Below are positions 18,094-26,578 of a stretch of DNA of 64,000 nucleotides, one piece after another. Under the pieces are notes generated by a model. That model was not told the DNA's origin. It saw nothing but the letters and a program-made list of their open reading frames with translations, and made no database searches. Each line of letters begins with the position of its first letter. The first letter of the stretch is position 1. The position numbers and the translations under genes were made by a program. Source of the DNA: Antarcticibacterium flavum (GTDB taxonomy: Bacteria; Bacteroidota; Bacteroidia; Flavobacteriales; Flavobacteriaceae); assembly GCF_006159205.1 (NCBI RefSeq), contig NZ_CP040812.1, positions 1,302,001-1,366,000 on the forward strand. The letters run 5' to 3'.

Positions 18094-19050
18094 TTAAAAA
18101 ACTTCCCCCGCGATTTGCTTAATATTACTGCTTTTTCCCATTGAATAATAATGAAGCACCGGCACGCCGGCAGCAATTAATTCCCGGCTCTGTTCTGTGC
18201 ACCACTCTACTCCTACCTGTCGTACTTGTTCATTATCCCTGCATTTTTCAACTTCGTGAATGAGCTCCTCCGGAAGATCCACGTGAAAACGATGCGGGAT
18301 TACACTTAGCTGCTTTTTGGTGGCAATTGGCTTTAAACCCGGAATAATAGGAATTGTTATTCCCTGCTCCCGGCACCTGTCAACAAATTCAAAAAATTTC
18401 TTGTTATCAAAGAACATCTGGGTCACCACATACTCTGCCCCCGCTGCCATTTTTTCCTTTAACCTCTTGATATCCTGGTCCAGGTTGGGAGCCTCCATAT
18501 GCTTTTCAGGATAACCGGCTACGCCAATGCAAAAGTCGGTATTATGCGAATTGTCCAGGATCTCCTCTTGAAAATCACCTAAATTCATGCCTGCGATTTG
18601 CCTTACCAGGTCACTGGCAAAAAAATTCCCGTTGGGCTCAGGGCGAAAATAGGTTTCGCTTTTTACTGCATCCCCTCGTAAGGCCATCACATTTTTAATT
18701 CCCAGGAAATCCAGATCTATGAGGAAGTTCTCGGTATCTTCCTTGCTAAAGCCGCCACAGAGAATATGCGGCACCGCATCTACTTTATATTTACTTTGTA
18801 TCGCGGCACAAATTCCTACTGTTCCGGGACGTTTCCTTACGATCTTCTTCTCCAGCAAACCGTTTTTTTGTTCAATATAAACGTACTCCTCCCGGTGGTA
18901 GGTAACATCAATAAAGGGAGGTTTAAATTCCATCAGGGGATCAATCCCGTCAAAGATAGATTGTATGTTTTGCCCTTTTAAGGGCGGGAGGATCTCGAAA
19001 GAGAAAAGCGTTTTCCCGTTTGCGGCTTCTATATGTTCAGTTATCTTCAT
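18094..19050 (-). CDS. metF: MetF, methylenetetrahydrofolate reductase
   Basis: Flavin enzyme that reduces 5,10-methylene-THF to the methyl-THF used by MetH. 318 residues with FEILPP near the N-terminus, FIDVTYH, VAGYPEKH and TQMFFDN, all typical of the TIM-barrel reductase. It follows the metH C-terminal segment by 125 bp and is probably the last gene under the SAM riboswitch at 23378-23476. Confidence 0.96.
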   Translation of the reverse strand: MKITEHIEAANGKTLFSFEILPPLKGQNIQSIFDGIDPLMEFKPPFIDVTYHREEYVYIEQKNGLLEKKIVRKRPGTVGICAAIQSKYKVDAVPHILCGGFSKEDTENFLIDLDFLGIKNVMALRGDAVKSETYFRPEPNGNFFASDLVRQIAGMNLGDFQEEILDNSHNTDFCIGVAGYPEKHMEAPNLDQDIKRLKEKMAAGAEYVVTQMFFDNKKFFEFVDRCREQGITIPIIPGLKPIATKKQLSVIPHRFHVDLPEELIHEVEKCRDNEQVRQVGVEWCTEQSRELIAAGVPVLHYYSMGKSSNIKQIAGEVF

Positions 19051-19052
19051 TG

Positions 19053-19090
19053 GCCTCCCCCGGCCCCTCCAAAAGAGGGGAGTCGGGTTA
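19053..19090. repeat. GC hairpin repeat between metH and metF
   Basis: CTCCCCCGGCCCCTCC then AAAAGAGGGGAG: CCCCTC and GAGGGG arms around a short loop, with a flanking C-rich tract. It is a variant of the family at 16057, 20622, 21020 and 25287. It could also act as a partial terminator within the operon. Confidence 0.6.
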
Positions 19091-19175
19091 ATTTTAAATT
19101 GTTAAACTTTTTTTTAAATTTTCGGTTTTCCAGGTTCTTTTAAACCAGTAAGCCGATTGATATTTTGTTATTAAA

Positions 19176-20624
19176 TTAATCGGCAATAGACGGACTCAAC
19201 CATTTTTGAGCTTCTTCCACTGGCATATTTTTTCTTTCGGCAAAATCCCGGACCTGGTCCATTTTGATCTTTCCAACACCAAAATACCTGGCTTCGGGAT
19301 TGGCAAAATAATAACCACTCACACTGGCAGCGGGCCACATGGCAAGGCTTTCGGTAAGCTTCACGCCAATTCTCTCCTCTACTTTAAGTACTTCCCAAAT
19401 GCTTATTTTCTCCAAATGATCCGGGCAGGCCGGGTAACCCGGTGCAGGCCGAATGCCTTTATAGCTCTCTTTTATCAATTCCTCATTGCTCAAATTTTCA
19501 TTGGGAGCATATCCCCAATCTTCTGTTCTTATTTGCTTGTGAAGGTATTCCGCAAAAGCCTCTGCCAACCGGTCAGACAGGGCTTTGATCATAATAGAGT
19601 TATAATCGTCGTGATCCTTTTCATATTCCTTTGCCAGCTCCTCTGTTCCAAATCCTGTTGTGACACAAAAGCAACCCATATAATCGTCGATACCAGAATT
19701 CCTTGGTGCAACATAATCTGCCAGGGCAAAATTGGGCTTTCCGCGGTGCTTCTTCAGCTGTTGTCGAAGCGTCCTGAAGATCATCTTTTTTTCTTCGGAA
19801 GGATTTCCGTAGTTGATCTCAATATCGTCGTCATTGATGGTATTAGCGGGGAATAATCCGAAGACTGCTTTGGCCTTCAGAAGTTTATCAGAAAAGATCT
19901 TCTTCAAGAGTCTCTGTGCATCACTAAAAAGTGCGGTTGCCTGCTCTCCCACCACCTCATCCTGAAGGATTGCCGGATATTTCCCGTGCAATTCCCAGCT
20001 CCTGAAGAACGGGGTCCAGTCAATATAGTCTTCCAGCTTTTGCAGGTCAAAATCCTCGATCACCTGCACTCCCAGTTTATTGGGTTTGATAATTTGAGTT
20101 GTATTCCAGTCGATGCTGTACTTATTTTCACGTGCATCCTCAATTGGCAGGAAATCCTTGACCTTGCTTCGCTTGCTGAAATTATTTCTGAAGGTGTCAT
20201 ACTCGGTTTTAAGATCATCCATATACTTTCTACGGGTATTCTCCTTTAAAAGGTCCCCTACCACCGTAACTGCCCTGGACGCGTCATTCACATGCACCAC
20301 TGCCTGATTGTATTGCGGGTCTATTTTCACAGCTGTATGTGCCTTGGAAGTCGTCGCCCCGCCAATCAATAACGGAACCTGGAAATTTTGCCGCTGCATC
20401 TCCTTTGCCAGGTGCACCATCTCGTCCAGCGAAGGAGTAATAAGTCCGCTAAGGCCTATAACATCTACATTCTCCCTTTTGGCGGTTTCAATGATCTTCT
20501 CCGGCGGCACCATCACCCCCAGATCAATTATCTCGTAGTTATTACAAGCCAAAACCACGCTCACGATGTTTTTACCTATGTCGTGAACGTCACCCTTTAC
20601 AGTGGCGAGTAGAACCTTTCCAGC
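19176..20624 (-). CDS. metH: MetH subunit 2, C-terminal part (B12-binding and SAM-activation domains), separated from its N-terminus
   Basis: Cobalamin-dependent methionine synthase region. The homologous segment begins [19 protein letters not shown] (from 20624), with the DxHxxG base of the B12-binding domain. It continues through PLLIGGATTSKAHTA and the activation-domain mark RPAPGYPACPDH to ARYFGVGKIKMDQ. In this frame there is no ATG, GTG or TTG between the upstream stop (20706-20708) and the B12 motif; the first is GTG at 20564, which would remove the essential His. It must come from frameshifting out of the DUF559 frame, from a rare start, or the gene is broken or miscalled. One extra G in the G7 run at 20624-20630 joins it to the DUF559 frame. 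Confidence 0.85.
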   Translation of the reverse strand, partial: AGKVLLATVKGDVHDIGKNIVSVVLACNNYEIIDLGVMVPPEKIIETAKRENVDVIGLSGLITPSLDEMVHLAKEMQRQNFQVPLLIGGATTSKAHTAVKIDPQYNQAVVHVNDASRAVTVVGDLLKENTRRKYMDDLKTEYDTFRNNFSKRSKVKDFLPIEDARENKYSIDWNTTQIIKPNKLGVQVIEDFDLQKLEDYIDWTPFFRSWELHGKYPAILQDEVVGEQATALFSDAQRLLKKIFSDKLLKAKAVFGLFPANTINDDDIEINYGNPSEEKKMIFRTLRQQLKKHRGKPNFALADYVAPRNSGIDDYMGCFCVTTGFGTEELAKEYEKDHDDYNSIMIKALSDRLAEAFAEYLHKQIRTEDWGYAPNENLSNEELIKESYKGIRPAPGYPACPDHLEKISIWEVLKVEERIGVKLTESLAMWPAASVSGYYFANPEARYFGVGKIKMDQVRDFAERKNMPVEEAQKWLSPSIAD

Positions 20625-20995
20625 CCCCCCGCCCCCGAAGGGGGAGCTTTTTGTAACTGGTATAAAATGGTCTTCAAAACATCTTCTAATTCTGCGAGAA
20701 CCTGATCATTGGTAAACCGAATTACCCGGAATCCCTGACTATTTAACCATTTAGTTCTTTCCTGATCACTCTTTTTATTTTCGGGTAATTGATGAATTAA
20801 TCCATCTATTTCAACTATTAAGCGTTCTTTCAAACAAACAAAATCTGCTATATAGGCCCCTATTATATGTTGTCTTCTAAATTTGTAGTCTCCCAACTGT
20901 TTATTAGATAATTCATTCCAAAGAACGCTTTCAGCATGAGTTGGATTATTATACCTCATTTCCTGAGCTAATTTTTTCATCAAACCATATAGCAT
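20597..20995 (-). CDS. DUF559 (Vsr/MutH-like, PD-(D/E)XK fold) putative endonuclease inserted in metH
   Basis: 132 residues (or 127 if translation starts at [11 protein letters not shown] at 20980). DUF559 marks: [43 protein letters not shown] and [13 protein letters not shown]. The Asp of ADF and the Glu/Asp of VEID are the expected metal ligands. The stop of the metH 5' segment and the second ATG overlap as TGATG, so reinitiation could translate it. Its C-terminus (APPSGAGG) is encoded by a GC hairpin repeat shared with intergenic sites. DUF559 proteins are often linked to repeats in Bacteroidota, but their function is unproven; mobility is inference. Confidence 0.85.
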   Translation of the reverse strand: MLYGLMKKLAQEMRYNNPTHAESVLWNELSNKQLGDYKFRRQHIIGAYIADFVCLKERLIVEIDGLIHQLPENKKSDQERTKWLNSQGFRVIRFTNDQVLAELEDVLKTILYQLQKAPPSGAGGLERFYSPL

Positions 20996-21048
20996 AGGAT
21001 CAGCAGTCTTGTAATTTTGCTCCCCCTTTGGGGGCTGGGGGCTTCTAT
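20622..21048. mobile_element. Putative mobile cassette: DUF559 gene between inverted GC hairpins
   Basis: The left end (20622-20650) reads AGCCCCCCCGCCCCCGAAGG then GGGAGCTTTTT; the right end, read on the other strand (21048-21020), is AGCCCCCAGCCCCCAAAGGG then GGAGCAAAA. These are imperfect terminal inverted repeats of about 28 bp, each a hairpin, and they match the solitary repeat at 16057. The cassette lies exactly in the linker between the B12 cap domain (ending LLPYIEA) and the B12-binding domain (starting AGKVLLATV) of MetH. No clear target duplication is seen. Confidence 0.7.
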
Positions 21049-22308
21049 GTATGGTAAAAGATACGCCACCGCCTTTTTCATCACCCGTGCCGATTTCACC
21101 ACCTGGGGCAGGAACATTTTCCCGCTTCCGAAGAGGTCACCCACCACGTTCATACCTATCATCAAATGCCCTTCGATCACCTCCAGCGGTCTTTCGGCTT
21201 CCTTTCTGGCCTGCTCAATATCTTCCAGGATATAGGCGTCTATTCCTTTGACAAGGGCGTGGGTGATGCGGTCCTGCAGGGGTTTTTCCCTCCAGGAAAG
21301 ATCTACTTTACTTTCCCTCTCGGTTCCCACCACGTGTTCGGCGAATGTCAGCAACCGTTCTGTGGCGTCATCTCTCCTGTCCAGGATAACATCTTCCACG
21401 TGCTCGAGAAGGTCCTTCGGGATATTATCATATACATCCAGCAGCGCCGGGTTCACAATTCCCATATTCATTCCCGCTTTGATCGCATGGTACAGGAAAA
21501 CAGAATGCATCGCTTCCCGCACGGGATTATTCCCGCGGAAGGAAAAAGAGACATTACTCACCCCACCACTAAGGCTGCAGTGCGGCAAATTCTCTTTCAC
21601 CCATCTGGTCGCCTCGATATAATCTATAGCATTCCTACGGTGTTCCTCCATCCCGGTTCCCACAGGAAAAATGTTCAGATCGAATATTATATCTTCCGGC
21701 GGAAATTTCAGCTTTTGTGTGAGCAGGTCATAGGAGCGTTTGGCGATCTCTATTCTTCTTTCAAAATTATCTGCCTGGCCAACCTCATCAAAGGCCATCA
21801 CAATTACGGCTGCGCCATACCTTTTGATCTTTCGGGCGTGGGTAAGGAATTCCTCCTCCCCTACTTTCAAACTAATGGAATTCACAACGCATTTGCCCTG
21901 CACTACCTGAAGGCCCGCCTCGATTATTTCCCATTTGGAACTGTCTATCATAATGGGCACCCTGGCGATATCCGGTTCAGAAACTATAAGGTTCAGGAAT
22001 TTAACCATGGCCTCTTTTCCGTCTATGAGTCCGTCGTCCATGTTGACGTCAATGATCTGTGCCCCGCCGTCTACCTGGTCCCTGGCCACATCCAGTGCCT
22101 CTTCAAACTTTCCTTCATTTATTAGCCTTAGGAATTTCTTTGAGCCTGCCACATTGGTTCGCTCTCCCACGTTTATAAAATTACTTTCGGGAGTGATCAC
22201 CAGTGGCTCCAGTCCCGAAAGTCTCATAGGGCGGAATGCCTCTGCAGATCTATGATTTTCCGGGGCACCGATGTTTTCTTCTTCTAAAATCTTCTCTCTA
22301 CTCATCAC
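20980..22308 (-). CDS. metH: MetH subunit 2, N-terminal part (methyl-THF and B12 cap domains), truncated by insertion
   Basis: 442 residues. The first 290 form the pterin-binding barrel ([42 protein letters not shown]). The next part is the four-helix B12 cap ([22 protein letters not shown]). Homologues then pass directly to the B12-binding domain, but here after LLPYIEA the frame enters the GC repeat and ends in 19 foreign residues. Start ATG overlaps the stop of metH subunit 1. One extra C in the C-run near 21043 would continue the frame into the DUF559 ORF. Confidence 0.9.
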   Translation of the reverse strand: MMSREKILEEENIGAPENHRSAEAFRPMRLSGLEPLVITPESNFINVGERTNVAGSKKFLRLINEGKFEEALDVARDQVDGGAQIIDVNMDDGLIDGKEAMVKFLNLIVSEPDIARVPIMIDSSKWEIIEAGLQVVQGKCVVNSISLKVGEEEFLTHARKIKRYGAAVIVMAFDEVGQADNFERRIEIAKRSYDLLTQKLKFPPEDIIFDLNIFPVGTGMEEHRRNAIDYIEATRWVKENLPHCSLSGGVSNVSFSFRGNNPVREAMHSVFLYHAIKAGMNMGIVNPALLDVYDNIPKDLLEHVEDVILDRRDDATERLLTFAEHVVGTERESKVDLSWREKPLQDRITHALVKGIDAYILEDIEQARKEAERPLEVIEGHLMIGMNVVGDLFGSGKMFLPQVVKSARVMKKAVAYLLPYIEAPSPQRGSKITRLLILCYMV

Positions 22309-23327
22309 TATACTTCAGCATTTAGAATTTTATTACCGGGAATCTTTCTCGGTTTATAATCTTTTGCAACTTCTGCAATGGCTTTTATGTGTGCGGGGGT
22401 CGTTCCGCAGCAACCACCAAGAATATTAACCAGCCCCTTTTCCAGGTACTCCTTCACCTGTGTTGCCATTTCGGCTGCATCCTGGTCGTATTCCCCAAAA
22501 GCATTGGGCAGTCCGGCATTGGGATACGCAGAAACTCCAAAATTGGATCTTCTTGCCAGCACCTCGAGATGCGGAGTGAGTTGTTTGGCTCCCAACGCGC
22601 AGTTAAAGCCAACACTTAGCAAGTTGATATGGGAAATGGAAATAAGAAAAGCCTCTGCCGTCTGGCCGGAAAGGGTCCTGCCGGAAGCATCTGTAATTGT
22701 CCCGCTTATCATCACGGGAATATCGCTATTGAGTTCCTCCTTTAGTTCATCTATAGCAAATAACGCAGCTTTTGCATTGAGGGTATCAAAAACGGTTTCC
22801 ACCAGCAGCACATCCACCCCGCCATCGATCAAAGCCCGGGCCTGCTGTTTATAAGCGACCCTTAATTCCTCAAAGGAAATGGCCCTGAAGCCGGGATCAT
22901 TAACATCGGGGCTCATACTGGCAGTTTTATTGGTAGGACCCATTGCACCAGCCACAAAGCGTGGCTTTTCAGGGTTTTTTCCCGTAATTTCCTGTGCTAC
23001 TTCTTTGGCGATACGGGCGCTCTCATAATTGAGTTCGTATACCAGCTCTTCCATCTGGTAGTCGGCCATCGCGATGGTGGTGCCGGAGAAGGTGTTGGTT
23101 TCAACAATATCGGCCCCAGCAAGAAAGTATTTGCGATGAACATCGGCTATGGCTTTTGGCTGGGTGAGAGATAACAGGTCATTATTTCCCTTTAGCGAAA
23201 CCGGCCAATTGGCAAAACGTTCCCCTCGAAAATCTTCTTCGGTGAATTTATAATCCTGCAGCATCGTGCCCATGGCACCGTCCAGGATGAGTATTTTATG
23301 TAGGAGTTGGTCTTCTATTTTTGACAT
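22308..23327 (-). CDS. MetH subunit 1, homocysteine S-methyltransferase domain
   Basis: About 339 residues from ATG at 23327 (MSKIEDQLL); an in-frame TTG at 23351 is less likely. It is the zinc-binding homocysteine-activation module of methionine synthase, made here as a separate protein as is usual in Flavobacteriia. Zn ligands appear as Cys in VGFNCALGA and the Cys pair in [21 protein letters not shown] is the family N-terminal mark. It lies immediately downstream of a SAM-I riboswitch and overlaps the next metH gene by one base. Confidence 0.94.
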   Translation of the reverse strand: MSKIEDQLLHKILILDGAMGTMLQDYKFTEEDFRGERFANWPVSLKGNNDLLSLTQPKAIADVHRKYFLAGADIVETNTFSGTTIAMADYQMEELVYELNYESARIAKEVAQEITGKNPEKPRFVAGAMGPTNKTASMSPDVNDPGFRAISFEELRVAYKQQARALIDGGVDVLLVETVFDTLNAKAALFAIDELKEELNSDIPVMISGTITDASGRTLSGQTAEAFLISISHINLLSVGFNCALGAKQLTPHLEVLARRSNFGVSAYPNAGLPNAFGEYDQDAAEMATQVKEYLEKGLVNILGGCCGTTPAHIKAIAEVAKDYKPRKIPGNKILNAEV

Positions 23328-23377
23328 ATAATTGAAATTAATCACTATCAAAAAAGAAGTAAGGAAAGAATCTTTTT

Positions 23378-23476
23378 GTTATCTATCCACGCGGACGTGG
23401 TAGAATGTAGCACCTTCTCCTGGGGAGGGTTGCCAAGGTTTCAACGGGTCTAATCCCTCCACCTTTCTTGATAACG
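23378..23476 (-). ncRNA. SAM-I (S-box) riboswitch upstream of metH
   Basis: The minus strand reads GTTATCAAGAAAGGTGGAGG, GATTAGACCCGTTGAAACC, TTGGCAACC, AAGGTGCTACATTC and GATAAC. These are the conserved S-box landmarks: the P1 pair GTTATC/GATAAC, the AAGAnAGGTGGAGGGA kink-turn strand, GATGAAACCyGGCAACC-like core and AAGGTGCTA. It binds SAM and should lower expression of metH1-metH2-metF when SAM is high. The 3' P1 strand lies about 50 nt before the ATG. No strong terminator is seen between them, so control may act on translation. Confidence 0.93.
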
Positions 23477-23504
23477 ATACTATGAAATAAATGAACTTAA
23501 AAAG

Positions 23505-23512
23505 CAAATATA
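23505..23512 (-). promoter_or_regulatory. Bacteroidota -7 box upstream of the SAM riboswitch
   Basis: TATATTTG on the minus strand (TAnnTTTG), 29 nt before the riboswitch P1 strand, suited to start the metH-metF transcript. Confidence 0.6.
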
Positions 23513-23739
23513 GGGCACCTGCCGGAGAATGCAAGGAGATTAGTAAATTTTTAATAGAATACCAATTAATTAAATCTACAAAAGAATCTGGAGTCTTGAT
23601 TAAAATCATAACACATTTAAACAAACTTCTTCCTTTAAAAAGTTTAAAAATTTGATCCTAGTCATTACAATTGATGTGTTTATGAGAGATTAATTTCCGA
23701 AATAACCTGAAAGAAAATCTATCGAGGCTATCCTCCTTT

Positions 23740-23952
23740 TATAAGACCGCTCCTTCTTTTTTGCATCGCCCAAAAAAGAAGCAAAAAAGTCTAGGCTTAC
23801 GAAAGCTTATCTAAATTTATCATTCGGTGGCTAAATTTTAGGAACTCGCGGGAAAAATAAAACTTGCGAGAGTAATCCGTTTCGCTCAGACAGCCTAAAA
23901 TTCTTAACGCCCCTCTCATTTCAAATTTTACGATAAACTTTCGTAGGCCGGG
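23740..23952 (+). repeat. Dispersed element A, copy 2
   Basis: Same landmarks as copy 1 from ATAAGACCGCTCC to TTTCGTAGGCCGGG, including the CTTCTTTTTT/AAAAAAGAAG hairpin and the long imperfect inverted arms. The tail with TCACCTCACGC is absent. It fills much of the 600-bp gap between metH and the next gene; the rest of that gap shows nothing recognisable. Confidence 0.8.
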
Positions 23953-24083
23953 AAGAATTGTATTACACTGTGAATTTCTTTATTATATTGATAACACGTG
24001 AAATTTTATTGCCTAACGTGATCATCTACTCAATAAATTTTAATAAATAGTTTAGTCGGAGAACAATAGCACTAAAATTGGGT

Positions 24084-24590
24084 TTAGAAGCTATTGTTCA
24101 GGAGATTACTAATAGTGAAACGGGAGACAGTGGGAGAATTGAGGATCTCTTTAAGTTCCTCCTTATGTTTTTTGTTTTTCACCAGGATCTCCAAATCCAT
24201 TTTTTCACCTTCCCCGGTTGTAATAAGAAGATAATTCTTATTGCCATAAATAGAATGGCTCCACCAGCTGCCATATCCGGAATACTGGAGCCTTACATTA
24301 TCAATTGCCGACCAGGGAAATGACCTGATCCGGCCTTCTTTATAAATTTCGATATTTTCATTGTCGAGGATAAGTTTCCCCTTTTTCACAGGCTTAATAA
24401 AGGGGATGCCAAATCCCAGGGACATACCTCCAAGATAAAGCACCCCTAGAATAATATGAATAGCCGGATCCCAGTCCTGTTTATCGATGAAAATAAAGTA
24501 GGCACTAACAAGAATGGCAACACCCCCAAGGATCCTGTACCTTTTTTTTATCTCCCGGCTTTTTACTATATCTGTTTTGAAACCCAGCAC
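24084..24590 (-). CDS. Membrane protein with PH-like C-terminal domain, unknown function
   Basis: 168 residues from GTG at 24590, which overlaps the stop of the OsmC gene as TAGTG; a longer frame from 24668 exists but would run inside OsmC and is unlikely. Two hydrophobic segments (YRILGGVAILVSAYFIF and IHIILGVLYLGGMSLGFG) are followed by a soluble part (KGKLILDNENIEIY ... FPWSAIDNVRLQ) that looks like bacterial PH-like membrane proteins. Probably co-transcribed with osmC. No function can be assigned. Confidence 0.75.
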   Translation of the reverse strand: MLGFKTDIVKSREIKKRYRILGGVAILVSAYFIFIDKQDWDPAIHIILGVLYLGGMSLGFGIPFIKPVKKGKLILDNENIEIYKEGRIRSFPWSAIDNVRLQYSGYGSWWSHSIYGNKNYLLITTGEGEKMDLEILVKNKKHKEELKEILNSPTVSRFTISNLLNNSF

Positions 24591-25012
24591 TAATTGATTA
24601 GCTCTCCGTTCAGGTAAACATCGTAAGATATCTCTGCAGTTTTCTCCAGCATTTTTGCCACAGAGCAATATTTATCAATAGAAAGATCTACTGCTCTTTT
24701 GGCTTTATCGGCTGAAAAATCACCTTTAAGATATACATCCATTTTAATGGCAGTGAAAACATTTGGTACAGCACCATCCTGGCGAAATCCTTCTACTTCA
24801 ACCTGCAGGTCCTCCAGCTCGATCTTTTGTTTTTTCAGGATCATGACGATATCAATACTACTGCAACCGGCAATCCCCATCAACAAAAGCTCCATAGGAC
24901 TGGCCCCCTGCGGATTTGGTTCAGATTTGTTATCTAACTGGACAATGTCCCCGCGTTCATTCTTTGTTTCAAAATGGTAGTTGTCGTTTAGCCTTTTTAG
25001 GTGGATCTTCAT
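24590..25012 (-). CDS. OsmC/YhfA-family protein
   Basis: About 140 residues from ATG at 25012 (MKIHLKRLNDNY); an in-frame TTG at 25033 is less likely. OsmC-like proteins are thiol peroxidases acting on organic hydroperoxides. The two catalytic-type cysteines are present in GIAGCSSID and DKYCSVAKM, with SPMELLLMG between the sheets. Exact substrate unknown; the YhfA subgroup is the nearest fit by eye. Confidence 0.88.
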   Translation of the reverse strand: MKIHLKRLNDNYHFETKNERGDIVQLDNKSEPNPQGASPMELLLMGIAGCSSIDIVMILKKQKIELEDLQVEVEGFRQDGAVPNVFTAIKMDVYLKGDFSADKAKRAVDLSIDKYCSVAKMLEKTAEISYDVYLNGELIN

Positions 25013-25033
25013 TGGATTTGGATTTTGGCCCAA

Positions 25034-25398
25034 AGTTACGAAAAAGTGGGAAGGAGGGATTGGGTAATTGGGAATTGGTTAATTGGTTAATTCGGGATTC
25101 GTTAATTCGGGATTTGTTAATTCGAGGGTCGAGGTGCTGGGTGCGGTTCCTGGTCACGCACAGCACCAGAACTACAAACACTACTCATTCCCCGCACGGG
25201 ACCCTTCCGACACATCGAAAATGTGCCACCTTCCTTTATAAAGGGAAGGAGCTCCTTTGTTCTGGTTTAGTAAGAAAGTTTGAGTAAAAAACTCCCCCTT
25301 AGGGGGCCGGGGGGCTGCGTCCTGACTATCCTCTATCCTCTCTCCTCTTTCCACTCATAACTCATAACTTTTAACTCTTAACTCTTAACTTTTAACTC
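25034..25398. repeat. Non-coding gap with short direct repeats and a GC hairpin (25287-25318)
   Basis: TTAATTCGGGAT-type units repeat at 25075-25130. GTGCTGGGTGCGG and a GCACAGCACC partner suggest a hairpin at 25135-25170. A copy of the GC hairpin family lies at 25287-25318 (ACTCCCCCTTAGGGGGCCGG then GGGGCT). TAACTCTTAACT-type low-complexity sequence follows to the metZ stop. No gene seen. Confidence 0.65.
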
Positions 25399-26568
25399 CT
25401 AACTCCTCAGCGCCTGCTTCAGGTCTTTGATAATATCCTCTACATGCTCGAGTCCAACAGAAATACGAATAAGCCCGGGATTTATTCCTGCTTCCAGCCG
25501 CTCTTCCTCGCTTAACCTGCCATGTGTAGTAGAGGGGGGATGAGTTACTATGGTACGGGAATCTCCCAAATTTGCTGTTCTGGAACACATCTGGATGCGG
25601 TCAATAAACTTCCTGCCTGCTTCTATTCCCCCCTTTATCTCGAAGGAGATGATGTTACCTCCCTGTTTCATTTGTTTCCTGGCAATAGCATACTGCGGGT
25701 GCGATTTCAGGAAAGGATATTTTACCTGCTCTGCCTGCTCCTCTTTCTCCAGGAATGCTGCCACTTTCAAAGCATTTTCACAGTGCCTGTCCAGTCTCAC
25801 CGCCAGGGTTTCCAGGCTTTTGGATAATATCCAGGCATTAAAGGGAGAAAGTGCAGGGCCGGTATTTCTTGAAAACAGGTAGATCTCCCTTATTAGATCG
25901 GCCTTTCCCACGGTCACCCCGCCAAGCACCCTTCCCTGCCCGTCTATTAATTTGGTAGCCGAATGGATCACCAGATCAGCTCCATAATCTATAGGGTTTT
26001 GCAGGTATGGCGTGGCAAAACAATTATCGATAATCAGGAGTAGATCATGTTTCCTTGCGACCTCCCCCAGCCACTCCAGGTCCAGGATATCGACACCCGG
26101 ATTCGTGGGCGTTTCAGCAAAAATAACTTTGGTTTCAGGCTTAATTAAATCCTCAATTCTATCGGCCTCATTCACATTGAAATAGCTGTGGCTAATATTC
26201 CACTTCGGAAAATATTTCGTGAACAGGCCATGAGTGGATCCAAAAATAGAGCGCGCAGAGATAATATGGTCCCCGCTGTTCAGTAAAGCGGCAAGGGATG
26301 AAAATACAGCCGACATTCCCGTTGCGAAGGCGTGGCCGGCCTCTGCTCCCTCCATTATAACTACTTTCTCAGCAAATTCAGATGTATTGGGATTGGTAAA
26401 CCTGCTGTAGATATTCCTTTCCTTTTCTTCTGAAAAAGATGCGCGCATATCTTCTGCATCGTCAAATACATAACTGGAGGTAAGATATACCGGTGCTGAA
26501 TGTTCTGAAAAAGCAGAACGCTGCATCTGGTTCCTAACTGCTCCTGTCTCAAAATGCTGATTGCTCAT
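25399..26568 (-). CDS. metZ: MetZ-like O-succinyl/O-acetylhomoserine sulfhydrylase
   Basis: 389-residue Cys/Met-metabolism PLP enzyme of the trans-sulfuration family. The PLP lysine is in HSATKLIDGQGRVLGG; other marks are YSRFTNPNT (Tyr/Arg phosphate clamp) and THPPSTTHG. It should form homocysteine from an acylhomoserine and sulfide. It is the last gene of the operon and a second sulfhydrylase beside metY; the two may use different sulfur donors or acyl substrates. Spaced 10 bp after hom. Confidence 0.88.
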   Translation of the reverse strand: MSNQHFETGAVRNQMQRSAFSEHSAPVYLTSSYVFDDAEDMRASFSEEKERNIYSRFTNPNTSEFAEKVVIMEGAEAGHAFATGMSAVFSSLAALLNSGDHIISARSIFGSTHGLFTKYFPKWNISHSYFNVNEADRIEDLIKPETKVIFAETPTNPGVDILDLEWLGEVARKHDLLLIIDNCFATPYLQNPIDYGADLVIHSATKLIDGQGRVLGGVTVGKADLIREIYLFSRNTGPALSPFNAWILSKSLETLAVRLDRHCENALKVAAFLEKEEQAEQVKYPFLKSHPQYAIARKQMKQGGNIISFEIKGGIEAGRKFIDRIQMCSRTANLGDSRTIVTHPPSTTHGRLSEEERLEAGINPGLIRISVGLEHVEDIIKDLKQALRS

Positions 26569-26578
26569 AATGTCTTGT

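Noticed and set aside
21166..22125. Long open frame on the plus strand opposite metH (319 codons).
   Set aside because: Antisense shadow of the conserved metH coding sequence; no family features and no start context.
25135..25265. Possible riboswitch or RNA upstream of osmC (GTGCTGG...CAGCACC and CCTTCCTTT...AAAGGGAAGG).
   Set aside because: Only short local hairpins; no landmark of a known class and flanks are low-complexity.
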